Origin: Atrichornis clamosus
Taxonomy: Eukaryota; Chordata; Aves; Passeriformes; Menuridae
NCBI GenBank assembly: GCA_013400975.1
Contig: WBMZ01004779.1
Span: 146,629-210,628, forward strand
Reading direction: 5' to 3'
Length of the DNA: 64,000 nt
Part shown: piece after piece, positions 63,921-64,000 of the stretch
Layout of the letters: each line of letters opens with the position of its first letter
Position numbering within the stretch: position 1 is the stretch's first letter
Made by a program: the position numbers and the translations under genes
Notes under the pieces: generated by a model
The model's input: the letters and a program-made list of their open reading frames with translations, nothing else
What the model was told of the DNA's origin: nothing
The model's database searches: none

Positions 63921-64000
63921 CGCGGCAGGGGCAGCGCTGCCGCCCCCCGGGGCAGCGGCGCGGCTGGAGGGGCCCGGAGGGGCCCGGGGGGGCCGGCGGG

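Larger units (their letters stand above)
63560..64000 (-). promoter_or_regulatory. CpG island with presumed promoter and 5' UTR (runs off the right edge)
   Basis: CpG dinucleotides become frequent from about 63570 and very dense from 63840 to the window end, while the preceding 60 kb is CpG-poor. The last 80 bases (63921-64000) are almost entirely G and C and lie directly upstream of the ATG on the minus strand, so they are presumed 5' UTR or core promoter. No TATA box is visible, as usual for CpG-island promoters. The transcription start cannot be fixed because the island is cut by the window edge. Confidence 0.75.

Noticed and set aside
1..64000. CRISPR arrays, operons, tRNA or rRNA genes, intact transposases or retroviral genes
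   Set aside because: No regular spaced repeats, no clustered same-strand genes, no cloverleaf with an intact B-box and no intact mobile-element ORF were found. The repeat content is degraded LINE and SINE sequence.

Overview
The window looks like vertebrate, most probably bird, nuclear DNA. It has long stretches without coding capacity, moderate AT content, few interspersed repeats, and those repeats are mainly CR1-type LINE fragments (3663-3921, 17195-17266, 22910-23650, 61995-62063, plus two doubtful ones). A dense CpG island sits at the right end. No bacterial, plasmid or phage-type gene organisation is present. Nearly all open reading frames longer than 60 codons are chance frames in non-coding DNA.

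The only protein-coding sequence I can support is a 55-bp first coding exon at 63866-63920 on the minus strand, inside the CpG island. It encodes MPGWRKSLTLCLQRMQED plus one base of the next codon and is followed by a GTGAG splice donor. This matches the short N-terminus of the palmitoylated isoforms of the AMPA-receptor scaffolds GRIP1 and GRIP2/ABP (MxGWxxxxxxCLQ with Cys at residue 11). The LCLQR core favours GRIP2. I recognise no later GRIP exon to the left, so on this reading bases 1-63865 are the first intron of a minus-strand gene that continues beyond the left edge, with promoter and 5' UTR running off the right edge.

Layout from left to right: 1-3662 is plain intron. A 5'-truncated CR1 lies at 3663-3921. 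Unique sequence up to 17194 contains an L2/MIR-tail-like remnant, a C15 run and a small CpG cluster near 14705-14780. A CR1 tail (plus strand) and a probable MIR-type SINE lie at 17195-17497. A perfect 10-bp hairpin is at 20843-20864. An old CR1/L3 fragment of about 740 bp covers the decayed reverse-transcriptase region at 22910-23650. The stretch 23651-39892 holds a TG/CA hairpin, G/T-rich tracts, a tandem duplication carrying the window's only N (34788), and the first copy of a 58-bp duplicated segment. At 39893-40105 there is a cluster of TTGATTTAA-like motifs in both orientations, probably a fossil DNA transposon. The stretch 40106-63560 holds A/C-only tracts, weak CR1 relics, a second tRNA-derived SINE candidate (55780-55905) and another CR1 tail. 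A CTCF-like site lies at 63279-63292, just before the CpG island promoter.

I found no undescribed multi-gene system. The most useful points are the probable palmitoylated-isoform promoter and exon, the very long exon-free intron, and a few fossil-repeat or duplication signals that need alignment to confirm.
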